Notes under the pieces: model-generated
The model's database searches: none
Told to the model about the DNA's origin: nothing
The model's input: only the letters and a program-made list of their open reading frames with translations
Shown: positions 22,601 through 29,910 of the stretch, one piece after another
How positions within the stretch are numbered: the stretch's first letter is position 1
Layout: each line of letters starts with the position of its first letter
Position numbers and translations under genes: made by a program
NCBI GenBank assembly: GCA_900319235.1
Contig: ONNR01000011.1
Location: 80,053 to 144,052 of the forward strand
Source of the DNA: an uncultured Prevotellaceae bacterium
Lineage (GTDB): Bacteria > Bacteroidota > Bacteroidia > Bacteroidales > UBA3663
Length of the DNA stretch: 64,000 nt
Reading direction: 5' to 3'

Positions 22601-22768
22601 GAGAAACTCCTCAAGAAGGCACATATGAGCAACGCCCGCGTATATGTAAGCGGCAACAACCTCCTGACCATCAAGTCAAGCAGCCTCACCTGCTCTGATC
22701 CTGAGAACCCAGGTTGGGCTTACCCAATCGCTACCTCTGTCAGCCTCGGCATCCAGCTCGGCTTCTGA
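19649..22768 (+). CDS. SusC/RagA-family TonB-dependent transporter of the fructan locus
   Basis: 1039 residues: signal peptide ending in ALAQ, carboxypeptidase-D-like domain ([23 protein letters not shown]), plug domain ([52 protein letters not shown]) and barrel ending in ...VSLGIQLGF. It corresponds in position to BT1763, the levan-oligosaccharide importer. Codon use is strongly biased to C-ending codons (CTC, GGC, AAC, TAC), more than in neighbouring loci, consistent with very high expression when induced. It is first in a four-gene operon and has its own promoter and candidate operators. Confidence 0.95.
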   Translation: [1039 protein letters not shown]

Positions 22769-22816
22769 TATGACTAACATTCAGTTTTCAAAACCTCACT
22801 AAAAAAAGATAGTCAA

Positions 22817-24565
22817 ATGAAAAAGATATATATGATTCTTATGGTGGCTGCCAGCCTGCTCACTGCCACCTCATGCGATGATTTCCTCGAGGTGAAGCCG
22901 TCGGGTACCGTTGACGAGGAACTTGCATTCTCCGATCCCGAAGGCATGCTCACCGCAGCTTACGCCTCGCTCGGTGCCGACTGGTACAACTACCCCTTCA
23001 ACCTCTGGCCTTATGGTTCGCTCTCAAGTGATGACGCCATGAAGGGCGGTTCGGGTACTACCGACACCAACTACCACCCCGTCGAGGTTTGGTCCAACCT
23101 TACCGCTTCGCAGCCCGACCACATGGACGAACTCTGGTATCGTCTCTATGTATCCGTTTCGCGTGCCAACCGTGCTATCCTCGCCATCCAGGAGTACGGC
23201 GAAGAGAAACTCGGTGCCGAAACCGCCAAGGTGCGCATGGGTGAGGCCCGCTTCCTCCGCGCTCACTTCTACTTCAAGCTGATCCAGCTTTGGTATCAAG
23301 TGCCCTGGATTGATGAAGTTGTCCTCAAGGAAGCTGCTCAAGAGCAGACCAGAAATGACGAGTTCACCCACGAGCAGCTGATGCAGAAGGTCATCGAGGA
23401 TTTCGAGGCTGCCTACAACAGCGTACCCGAAACTCCATCCGATAGGGCTCGCGTCAACAAGTATGCAGCTGCTGCCATGCTCGCCAAGTGCTACCTCACC
23501 CTCGCTTATGGCGACGGCTACGAGGCCAGCAACGGATACAGCCACATCAACCAGCAGTATATGCAGAAGGTTGTTGAACTGACCGGCTACATCGCCAACA
23601 GCGGCAAGTTCGGCTACGAGGCCGACTTCGGCGACCTCTTCATGGAGAACAATGAGGGCAATATCGAAACCATCTTCGCTGTGCAGCACTCCGACTATAT
23701 CGATGACAACACCAAGTTCGGCCGCAACAACTGGAGCAACATGCTCAACGGCTGCTGGGGTATCTGGTCGAAGGGCTGGGACTTCCACAAGCCCACTCAG
23801 AACCTCGTCAATGCCTTCAAGGTTGATGCCAACGGCTTCCCGATGTTCGATACCTACGACAACGAGCACAACATCCACCCAGTCAATGGTATTCCTGTTG
23901 ACCAGAAGTGGGATCCACGTCTCTTCCACACTGTAGGTATGCCAACCTTCCCCTACAAGTACGAGGCCCAATATACCCTCACCACCGACAACAGTCGTAA
24001 CCCCGCCAACTATGGCTTCTACACTTCCCTCAAGGAGGTGCCACAGCGTAGCCTCGGCGAGAGCTACACCGAATCGACCTGGCAGGGCTTCGCAATGGAC
24101 GACTACGTAGTACGTTACACCGAAGTGATGCTCTGGCGTGCCGAGGCTCTCATTGAGACCGGCAACATCGATGGTGCCATCACCATCATCAACCAGATCC
24201 GCGCCCGTGCCAACAACTCCGTAGGCAAGTACATCCAGTATGCTGCCAACCAGATCCGCACCCTCGGCTACTATCAGTCGGGTGTCAGCAAGGAAGAGGC
24301 TCGCAAGTACCTGCGCTGGGAGAAGCGTCTCGAAATGGCTATGGAGCCCGAACGCTACTTCGACCTCCGTCGTTGGGGTCTGGCTTCCAGCACGCTCAAC
24401 GCATTCTTCGCTTCCGAGAAGGAGGGCAACTACGACGGCACTGCTTTCGCCGGTTACTATGGAGATGCCTTCTACACAGCTGGCAAGAACGAATACTGGC
24501 CAATCCCCTACAACCAGCTCTTCTACGTTCCTGGTCTCTACACCCAGAATAAGGGTTACAACTAA
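22817..24565 (+). CDS. SusD/RagB-family lipoprotein of the fructan locus
   Basis: 582 residues with a lipobox ending in TATSC directly before DDFLEVKPSG, the classic start of SusD proteins. The C-terminal elements LRWEKRLEMAMEPERYFDLRRWG and YWPIPYNQL are also typical. It would sit on the SusC barrel and bind fructan at the surface, as BT1762 does for levan. It starts 48 nt after susC and shares its C-ending codon bias. The following gap contains a large imperfect stem-loop that may set the relative expression of this gene and the downstream binding protein. Confidence 0.94.
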   Translation: MKKIYMILMVAASLLTATSCDDFLEVKPSGTVDEELAFSDPEGMLTAAYASLGADWYNYPFNLWPYGSLSSDDAMKGGSGTTDTNYHPVEVWSNLTASQPDHMDELWYRLYVSVSRANRAILAIQEYGEEKLGAETAKVRMGEARFLRAHFYFKLIQLWYQVPWIDEVVLKEAAQEQTRNDEFTHEQLMQKVIEDFEAAYNSVPETPSDRARVNKYAAAAMLAKCYLTLAYGDGYEASNGYSHINQQYMQKVVELTGYIANSGKFGYEADFGDLFMENNEGNIETIFAVQHSDYIDDNTKFGRNNWSNMLNGCWGIWSKGWDFHKPTQNLVNAFKVDANGFPMFDTYDNEHNIHPVNGIPVDQKWDPRLFHTVGMPTFPYKYEAQYTLTTDNSRNPANYGFYTSLKEVPQRSLGESYTESTWQGFAMDDYVVRYTEVMLWRAEALIETGNIDGAITIINQIRARANNSVGKYIQYAANQIRTLGYYQSGVSKEEARKYLRWEKRLEMAMEPERYFDLRRWGLASSTLNAFFASEKEGNYDGTAFAGYYGDAFYTAGKNEYWPIPYNQLFYVPGLYTQNKGYN

Positions 24566-24582
24566 GATTCATTGATTATATA

Positions 24583-24711
24583 GGATTCTAAGGGATTCTA
24601 AAGGATCTTAAGGGATTTTAAGGGACATATGTTTCTTGGGTCCCCATTCTCAACAAGGCTAAGGCAATGTCCCTTCATTTCCCTTAATATCCCTAAATAT
24701 CCCTAAATATC
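24583..24711 (+). repeat. Intercistronic repeat array folding into a long imperfect stem-loop
   Basis: The left arm (24583-24628) is a chain of GGATTCTAAG-like words with a 10-11 base period. The right arm (24667-24711) carries the complementary chain (CCCTTAATAT, CCCTAAATAT). About 34 of 45 positions pair, with a 38-nt loop. It fills the gap between susD and the binding-protein gene. Confidence 0.65.
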
Positions 24712-24727
24712 TCAAAAACTTAATAAT

Positions 24728-26221
24728 ATGAAACTCAGATATATTTTCGCAACTATCGCTGCTGTCGCAGCACTCAGTGCCTGCAACGCCGATATGGATT
24801 ACGACATCGTTGCCCCTATTCTCAGCAAACCCGATGCTTCCAGCATCCAAGCCAGCCTGCAGGGTGACAACTATGTCATTTCCTGGCCCGCCGGCAACCA
24901 GAACATGCAGGTGACCCGCTATGCCAACGGCACCAAGTCGGGCACAGAGGTTGTCACTGGTGGCACCTATACCCACTATGCTGTCGAGACCAACGTGGCC
25001 AACAGCTACGTGCTCAAATATACCGATGGCACCAACTTCTCTGAGGGCGTTGTCCTCAACTACACCCGTCCGGGCGCTGCACGTTTCAGCGGCATCCAGA
25101 TGAGCCAGCTCGAAAAGGTGGGCGGCTATGACGCTTATGTTGAGTGGAATCCGAACCCAACAGCAACCAAGGCTCACTTTGTGGCCACCAATGGCGCCGA
25201 CCGCACCATCAACGAGACCCTGATGGCCAACGTGACCAACTACACCATCAAGGACGTCGTTCAGGGCGAGACTTGGACCGTTACCCTCACAGCCGAGAAC
25301 AACGAAGGACGTTCGCTCCCCGCTACCAGCAGCCTCCGTATCGGCAAGACCGCTATCGGTTATCTCTCGGTATTCGATACTCCTGAAGAGCTCATTGCCA
25401 ACGGTGACGACGACGATGCTTCGGCTTGGCTCTGGTTCCACGAGACCTATCCAACCGGTACCTTCGTTCCATTCAGCAGCATCACTTCGGCCGACGTACT
25501 CGAGCCTTACCGCGTGCTCTGGTGGATGCGCGACCTCGACGATAACAGCTCCGTATGGGAGATGCCCGAAGTTGTCATGAACGCTACTCCTGGTGTTCGT
25601 CAGTGGTATAAGGATGGTGGCAGCCTCCTCCTTTGGGCTCACGCTACTCCTTACATCGGCACCCTCGGTCGTCTCGACATGGATATGCTCAAGAACAACG
25701 ACAATGCCATCAACACCGCACCTGGCGGCTACAACCCCGACGTATGGAAGATGGCCTGCATGCTCAACTGCGGCGGCTTCGTCAAGGACTACTCGACCCA
25801 TGCCGTATTCCGTGGCCTCGAAGTAGAGGACAATGGTACCACCAAGCTCATCGCCTTCAAGGGCGCTGGTTGGACTGAGGACCACAACTGCCTCTTCTTC
25901 AACATCCCATCAGCCCTCACCGGACTGGGCAACCAGGACGAGGCAAGCCTCACCATGCTCAACAACAAGTTCGGCATCTATCCTCTCGGCACTTGGGACA
26001 GCCAGATCTGGTGGGTAAGCCAGCTCAACGTCTGGGAGGCTCAGCAGGGTGATACCGATTTCCAGGGCACCGTGATCTGCGTCGGCAATGGTGGTCTCAA
26101 CTTCTCGATGAAGAACGACGACGGTACTCCTGACATCAGCGCTCATCCACACAACAACGCTTTCCAGGAGAACATCCTCACCTTCGCCAAGAACGCTCTT
26201 GAGTATCTCAAGACCCGCTAA
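24728..26221 (+). CDS. Surface glycan-binding lipoprotein, DUF4960-like (BT1761 position)
   Basis: 497 residues with a lipobox ending in LSAC. Two fibronectin-III-like segments at about 35-215 (SWPAGNQNMQVTRYANG; VEWNPNPTATKAHFVATNG; TVTLTAENNEGRSLPATSS) are followed by a larger C-terminal domain (about 225-497) with WWMRDLDDNSSVWEMPEVV, GGSLLLWAHATPYIGTLGRL and IWWVSQLNVWEAQQG, which I recognise as the DUF4960 type found in fructan loci. It would be a non-catalytic binding protein exposed on the outer membrane. Its place between SusD and GH32 is the same as that of BT1761. The domain name is from memory of the family and should be confirmed by a profile search. Confidence 0.82.
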   Translation: MKLRYIFATIAAVAALSACNADMDYDIVAPILSKPDASSIQASLQGDNYVISWPAGNQNMQVTRYANGTKSGTEVVTGGTYTHYAVETNVANSYVLKYTDGTNFSEGVVLNYTRPGAARFSGIQMSQLEKVGGYDAYVEWNPNPTATKAHFVATNGADRTINETLMANVTNYTIKDVVQGETWTVTLTAENNEGRSLPATSSLRIGKTAIGYLSVFDTPEELIANGDDDDASAWLWFHETYPTGTFVPFSSITSADVLEPYRVLWWMRDLDDNSSVWEMPEVVMNATPGVRQWYKDGGSLLLWAHATPYIGTLGRLDMDMLKNNDNAINTAPGGYNPDVWKMACMLNCGGFVKDYSTHAVFRGLEVEDNGTTKLIAFKGAGWTEDHNCLFFNIPSALTGLGNQDEASLTMLNNKFGIYPLGTWDSQIWWVSQLNVWEAQQGDTDFQGTVICVGNGGLNFSMKNDDGTPDISAHPHNNAFQENILTFAKNALEYLKTR

Positions 26222-26247
26222 TTACACTACCCTATTATATAACTTGG

Positions 26248-26271
26248 GGGCGGACGCAAGTGCGCCCGCCC
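26248..26271 (+). terminator. GC-rich hairpin after the glycan-binding gene
   Basis: GGGCGG-a-CGC, loop AAGT, GCG-c-CCGCCC forms a strong stem directly after the stop codon. No uninterrupted T run follows, so it may be a partial terminator or an mRNA-stabilising element rather than a full stop. Confidence 0.5.
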
Positions 26272-26310
26272 TCATGATTATTTAGGTTTTGATTTTAATG
26301 CCTTTACTGT

Positions 26311-26350
26311 GTTATCCCGGTTTTCCGTTATTCCGGTATAACGGGATAAC
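26311..26350 (+). repeat. Inverted repeat upstream of the GH32 gene
   Basis: GTTATCCCG at 26311-26319 and CGGGATAAC at 26342-26350 are perfect complements around a 22-nt loop that itself contains TTCCG words. The element ends 16 nt before the start codon. Directly behind it, GAAATTCACCAT occurs at 26351-26362 and again at 26369-26380, overlapping the start. Confidence 0.6.
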
Positions 26351-26366
26351 GAAATTCACCATTATT

Positions 26367-27950
26367 ATGAAATTCACCATCCTTTCCCTCGCAACAGCAT
26401 TGCTCATCGCACCAATTTTCACTTCGTGCGGCTCCGACGATCCCTTCGAAGACACCTTCAAGCCCAATCCCAATAATCCATCGGGAGGAGGCACCGACAA
26501 TCCTTCGGGTGGTGGTGGTACTGACAACCCATCGGGTGGAGGCGGCACCTCATCATCCAGCTACAACGAGCTCTATCGACCTCAGATCCACTACACCCCT
26601 GCCAAGAACTGGGTCAACGACCCCAACGGCATGGTCTATATCGACGGCACCTGGCATCTGTTCTACCAGTACAATCCCTACGGCAACGGGTGGGGCAACA
26701 TGAGCTGGGGACACGCCACCAGCACCGACCTCGTACATTGGACCGAACAGCCCACAGCCCTCGTGCCCGATGCCTTGGGCGACATCTTCTCCGGCTCGGC
26801 CGTCTATGATGCCGACAATACCGGCGGCTTCGGCAAGGGAGCCATGGTGGCCTTCTATACTGCTGCAGGCGCACACCAGCAGCAGGCTTTGGCCTACAGC
26901 ACCGATGGCGGCAAGACGTTCACCAAGTACGATGGCAATCCCATCATCGCCAACACCACTCGCGGCGATTTCCGCGACCCCAAGGTGTTCTGGCATGCCG
27001 AAAGCAAGCGTTGGGTCATGAGCCTGGCTTTGGGTTGGGAGTACGGCATTCAGTTCTGGACCTCCACCGACTTGCGCACTTGGCGCGAAGCCAGCACCTT
27101 CACCACCGAGGTAGGTCGTTGCAAGCGTGGCCAGTGGGAGTGCCCCGACCTGCTGCGTATGAACTACAATGGTCAGGAGAAGTGGGTGCTCATCGTCAGC
27201 GTCAATCCTGGCGGTCCTGTGATTGGTAGCGGCACCATGTACTTCGTTGGCAACTTCGACGGCGAAAAGTTCACAGCCGACGACCTCGGTTATCCCCTCT
27301 GGCTCGACTATGGCCTGGACAACTATGCAGGTGTTACCTGGAGCAACACCCCCGATGGACGCATCATCCTCATCGGATGGATGAACAACTGGTCCTATTC
27401 AGGCGACGTGCCTTGTGATCCTTGGCGTTCTGCATTTACCCTGCCTCGCGAGCTCAGCCTCGTCGATTATCAGGGCAAGCCTGTGCTCGCCAGCCGTCCT
27501 GTAAAGGAACTCGACAAGCTCGCCAGCGACTGGTCCACCCTAGCCACATCGGGTGGAAGCATCAACGCTCCGAGTGCCTATCGTCTGCAACTTACCCTCG
27601 ATGCCACCGTTGCCAACACCATCTCCTTGGGCAATAGCAAGAAAGAGGCATACGAAATCACCTATAGCCCATCGGCAGGCAGCATCATCGCTCGTCGCAA
27701 CAGCAAAACAGGAGCAGCCACGTTCAACGGTAGCTACTCCATCCCTTCGGTTTCCGGTTCGCTTTGCTGCGAGGGTAATGATCTGGTTCTCGACATCTAC
27801 GTCGATCAGTCCTCTGTCGAAATCTTCACGGGCAATGGCTCGATGGCCATTACCAACCTCGTGTTCCCAACCACCATCTACGACCAGGTTACTCTCAGTC
27901 AACCCGCCAAGGAGGTTCGTTATCAGGCGTACACTTCAATGTGGAAGTAA
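26367..27950 (+). CDS. GH32 fructan hydrolase lipoprotein (endo-levanase position, BT1760-like)
   Basis: 527 residues from the ATG at 26367, which gives a clean lipobox (IFTSC); longer frames read through a hairpin. After the acceptor Cys there is a flexible linker of three NPSGGGGTD-like repeats, typical of enzymes held away from the outer membrane. The five-bladed propeller carries NWVNDPNG (nucleophile about D85), FRDPKVFW (transition-state Asp about D204) and QWECPDLL (acid/base about E258), followed by the GH32 C-terminal beta-sandwich (VDQSSVEIFTGNGSMAITN). It would cut levan or inulin at the cell surface and feed SusC/D. The fructose linkage, and endo or exo mode, cannot be settled from sequence alone. 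Confidence 0.93.
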   Translation: MKFTILSLATALLIAPIFTSCGSDDPFEDTFKPNPNNPSGGGTDNPSGGGGTDNPSGGGGTSSSSYNELYRPQIHYTPAKNWVNDPNGMVYIDGTWHLFYQYNPYGNGWGNMSWGHATSTDLVHWTEQPTALVPDALGDIFSGSAVYDADNTGGFGKGAMVAFYTAAGAHQQQALAYSTDGGKTFTKYDGNPIIANTTRGDFRDPKVFWHAESKRWVMSLALGWEYGIQFWTSTDLRTWREASTFTTEVGRCKRGQWECPDLLRMNYNGQEKWVLIVSVNPGGPVIGSGTMYFVGNFDGEKFTADDLGYPLWLDYGLDNYAGVTWSNTPDGRIILIGWMNNWSYSGDVPCDPWRSAFTLPRELSLVDYQGKPVLASRPVKELDKLASDWSTLATSGGSINAPSAYRLQLTLDATVANTISLGNSKKEAYEITYSPSAGSIIARRNSKTGAATFNGSYSIPSVSGSLCCEGNDLVLDIYVDQSSVEIFTGNGSMAITNLVFPTTIYDQVTLSQPAKEVRYQAYTSMWK

Positions 27951-27970
27951 AAGCACAGACCCTCTCTAAT

Positions 27971-28030
27971 CCCCCTGCTTAGGGGGAAGAATTAAGCCGC
28001 GACAAGCAAACCCTCCCCCTAAGCAGGGGG
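27971..28030. terminator. Inverted repeat between convergent GH32 and efflux genes (REP-like)
   Basis: A perfect 17-bp inverted repeat has arms at 27971-27987 and 28014-28030. Each arm is itself a small hairpin, CCCCCT-gctt-AGGGGG. The right arm also encodes the last residues and the TAG stop of the efflux gene. It can act as a bidirectional terminator. Confidence 0.6.
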
Positions 28031-28924
28031 AATGAGGGGGTCTTCCCGGGGTTCCACATGCACCGCGATGTGCGTCTCTTCCCCATAATGGCTTCGCAGT
28101 AGTTTCTCTACTTGCGAAGCCTTTTCGTGTGCTTCGCGCAGTGGAAGGTCACCATCCACGAGGATATGCAGTTCGATGGCATAATGATTGCCGATGCGTC
28201 GGGTGCGCAGTTCATGGGGGTCCGACACGCCAGGCACCGAGGCGGCTAGTCGAAGAATCTCCGTTTCCACCTCGTCGGGCAACGACTGCTCCATCAGGTC
28301 GCCAATGCCCACCCAAAGCAGATTGAGCGACACCTTCACGATGAAGAGACCCACAACAACCGAAGCCACGGGATCGAGCACTGTCCACCGTTCGCCCAGG
28401 AAGATGGCGCCACCGATACCGATGGCCGTACCAACCGACGACATCGCATCACTTCGGTGGTGCCAGGCATTGGCCTCCACGGCTTGCGAATTGAGCTGAC
28501 GTGCCTTCACCATCGAATAGCGGAAAGTGGCTTCCTTGAGTACGATCGACAGCAGGGCAGCCCATAGCGCCAGCATCCCTGGAGCCTCCAATTGTGCACC
28601 ATTGGCCCACGCTACGATTTTCATCACGCCGCTATACAGGATACCCGCAGCCACCACAAGCAGTGACATCGAAACGACCGTTGTCGCCAATGTCTCGAAC
28701 TTGCCGTGTCCATAGTCGTGCGACTTGTCCTTGGGCTTGCCGCTGATATGCACAAAGATGAGCACGATGACGTCGGTCACGAAGTCGCTCAACGAGTGCA
28801 CCGCATCGGCCACCATCGCAGCACTGTGTCCCGCGATGCCCGCCACGAACTTGAAGACGAGCAGTACCACGTTCACAGCACCACCCAGCAGCGTCACCTT
28901 GTATATTTCCTTGTTTCGCTCCAT
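28019..28924 (-). CDS. Cation diffusion facilitator family metal efflux protein
   Basis: 301 residues with about six transmembrane helices. The N-terminal part carries the conserved metal-site pattern HSAAMVADAVHSLSDFVTD and the loop HDYGHGKFETLATT. A second HHRSDAMSS site in the fifth helix completes the transport-site pattern, followed by the C-terminal cytoplasmic ferredoxin-like domain (VSDPHELRTRRIGNHYAIELHILVDG; HEKASQVEKLLRSHYG). It exports divalent metals (Zn2+, Fe2+ or similar) by proton exchange. It is convergent with GH32 and unrelated to the fructan locus. Its C-terminal residues PLIPPA are encoded by the REP-like repeat described nearby. Confidence 0.93.
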   Translation of the reverse strand: MERNKEIYKVTLLGGAVNVVLLVFKFVAGIAGHSAAMVADAVHSLSDFVTDVIVLIFVHISGKPKDKSHDYGHGKFETLATTVVSMSLLVVAAGILYSGVMKIVAWANGAQLEAPGMLALWAALLSIVLKEATFRYSMVKARQLNSQAVEANAWHHRSDAMSSVGTAIGIGGAIFLGERWTVLDPVASVVVGLFIVKVSLNLLWVGIGDLMEQSLPDEVETEILRLAASVPGVSDPHELRTRRIGNHYAIELHILVDGDLPLREAHEKASQVEKLLRSHYGEETHIAVHVEPREDPLIPPA

Positions 28925-28936
28925 AGCTTTGATTTT

Positions 28937-28997
28937 TCTGAGTACTCAGAGTCCGCCGAATACTCTGTGTATTCCGAATAATCAGAATACTCCGATT
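28937..28997. repeat. Degenerate repeat GAATACTCTGA between efflux gene and nrdG
   Basis: Words CTGAGTACTCAGAG, GAATACTCTG, GTATTCCGAATAATCAGAATACTCCG fill the gap. They are reverse-complement relatives of the array in frame inside the GH2 gene (12929-12980). Confidence 0.55.
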
Positions 28998-29003
28998 GTC
29001 TTC

Positions 29004-29525
29004 TCAATCAAACGTCGGATAAGGATTATAGTCGAACTCAACGACCTTGCCCGCCTTCAGCGACTTCTGGACATCGACGAGGCGCTGGTTGCTCGATCCA
29101 CGGAACAGCAGGTCCAGGCTCTTCTTTGCTTCGATGAAAGGACCATCGACCAGGACTTCAAGATAAGGCAGCATCTTGCTCATCTTCGGGTCGGCCACTA
29201 CCTGCTCGTAGAGGAAGCCCGTGTAGCACCAGATGCCCTTATGCAGTTCATCGCGTATGCGACGTGCCAGCTCCGTAAACGCCTCGGGCTGATACATGGG
29301 ATCGCCGCCGCTGAAGGTAATATCACCCTCCGCAAATTTCAGTTCCTCCATGATTTCGTCGATGCTTACACTGTGTCCTGCTGTAAACGACCACGTCTCG
29401 GGATTATGGCAGCCCGGACAGGCATGACGACAGCCTGCACAATACACACTCGTGCGCCAACCTGGTCCATCGACCGTCGTGTCGGCCACAATCTTCATCA
29501 ATTGGATATTAGGTATTTTTTCCAT
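29004..29525 (-). CDS. nrdG: Anaerobic ribonucleoside-triphosphate reductase activating protein
   Basis: 173 residues from the ATG at 29525; a longer frame to 29591 would read through the -7 box. The radical-SAM cluster motif is CRHACPGC (C32, C36, C39), preceded by GPGWRTSVYCAG as in NrdG. FSGGDPMYQPEAF is the SAM-binding GGE-like region. It installs the glycyl radical on NrdD for anaerobic deoxyribonucleotide synthesis. NrdD is usually encoded next to it; no nrdD is present upstream in this window, and the downstream neighbour is the efflux gene. Identity is sure, the operon arrangement is odd. Confidence 0.93.
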   Translation of the reverse strand: MEKIPNIQLMKIVADTTVDGPGWRTSVYCAGCRHACPGCHNPETWSFTAGHSVSIDEIMEELKFAEGDITFSGGDPMYQPEAFTELARRIRDELHKGIWCYTGFLYEQVVADPKMSKMLPYLEVLVDGPFIEAKKSLDLLFRGSSNQRLVDVQKSLKAGKVVEFDYNPYPTFD

Positions 29526-29555
29526 AGTAAATGTATCAGTATTCTTTTTGTGGGC

Positions 29556-29564
29556 GCAAATATA
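29556..29564 (-). promoter_or_regulatory. Promoter -7 box TATATTTGC for nrdG
   Basis: Minus-strand TATATTTGC lies 30 nt upstream of the nrdG ATG and sets the chosen start. It lies just behind the terminator of the predicted small RNA. Confidence 0.6.
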
Positions 29565-29597
29565 CACAATTTCTCCGACATAACGAAACAATTAAGC

Positions 29598-29677
29598 AAA
29601 AAAAACACCCTGTCGTCCGACAGAGTGTTTTCTTACACACATATTACTAACTTAAACTAACCAATGAATCATTTTTG
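29598..29677 (-). ncRNA. Predicted small RNA of about 80 nt upstream of nrdG
   Basis: A consensus promoter (TTG at 29712-29714, 20-nt spacer, TATCTTTGC at 29683-29691, minus strand) would start a transcript near 29677. It ends in a hairpin at 29602-29631 (AAAACAC-CTGTCG stem with one mismatch and a 2-nt loop) followed by eight U residues (29598-29605). The transcript contains only a six-codon frame (MIHWLV). It stops before the nrdG promoter, so it could be an independent small RNA or an attenuated leader. Confidence 0.5.
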
Positions 29678-29682
29678 ACACT

Positions 29683-29714
29683 GCAAAGATAGGGCTGATT
29701 TTTTGTTTCCACAA
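29683..29714 (-). promoter_or_regulatory. Promoter TTG-N20-TATCTTTGC of the predicted small RNA
   Basis: Minus-strand TTG at 29714-29712, exactly 20 nt, then TATCTTTGC at 29691-29683. There is no protein gene within 150 nt downstream except nrdG, which has its own -7 box. Confidence 0.65.
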
Positions 29715-29910
29715 GTTTTTTCTCTTCTTTTTGTTCGGGATATAACGACACAATGCCCAAATGGCGACAATCTTGCCGAGCCCCTTCTTTTTTGTCGCTT
29801 CGTGAGTTTCTCCAATCGTAGCAAGCATCCCGACGCGCGGGATAATGCTCTATGACGTGGAATATGGAGGATTTGTGAAGGAGACTGGCTTTCTGAAAAC
29901 CGGAAAAGCG
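29715..29910. other. Intergenic stretch between small-RNA promoter and repeat array, no gene seen
   Basis: About 200 nt with T-rich tracts on the plus strand and no convincing coding frame. A plus-strand ATG at 29845 opens a frame into the tandem array, but no clear ribosome-binding site or promoter precedes it. Confidence 0.5.
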
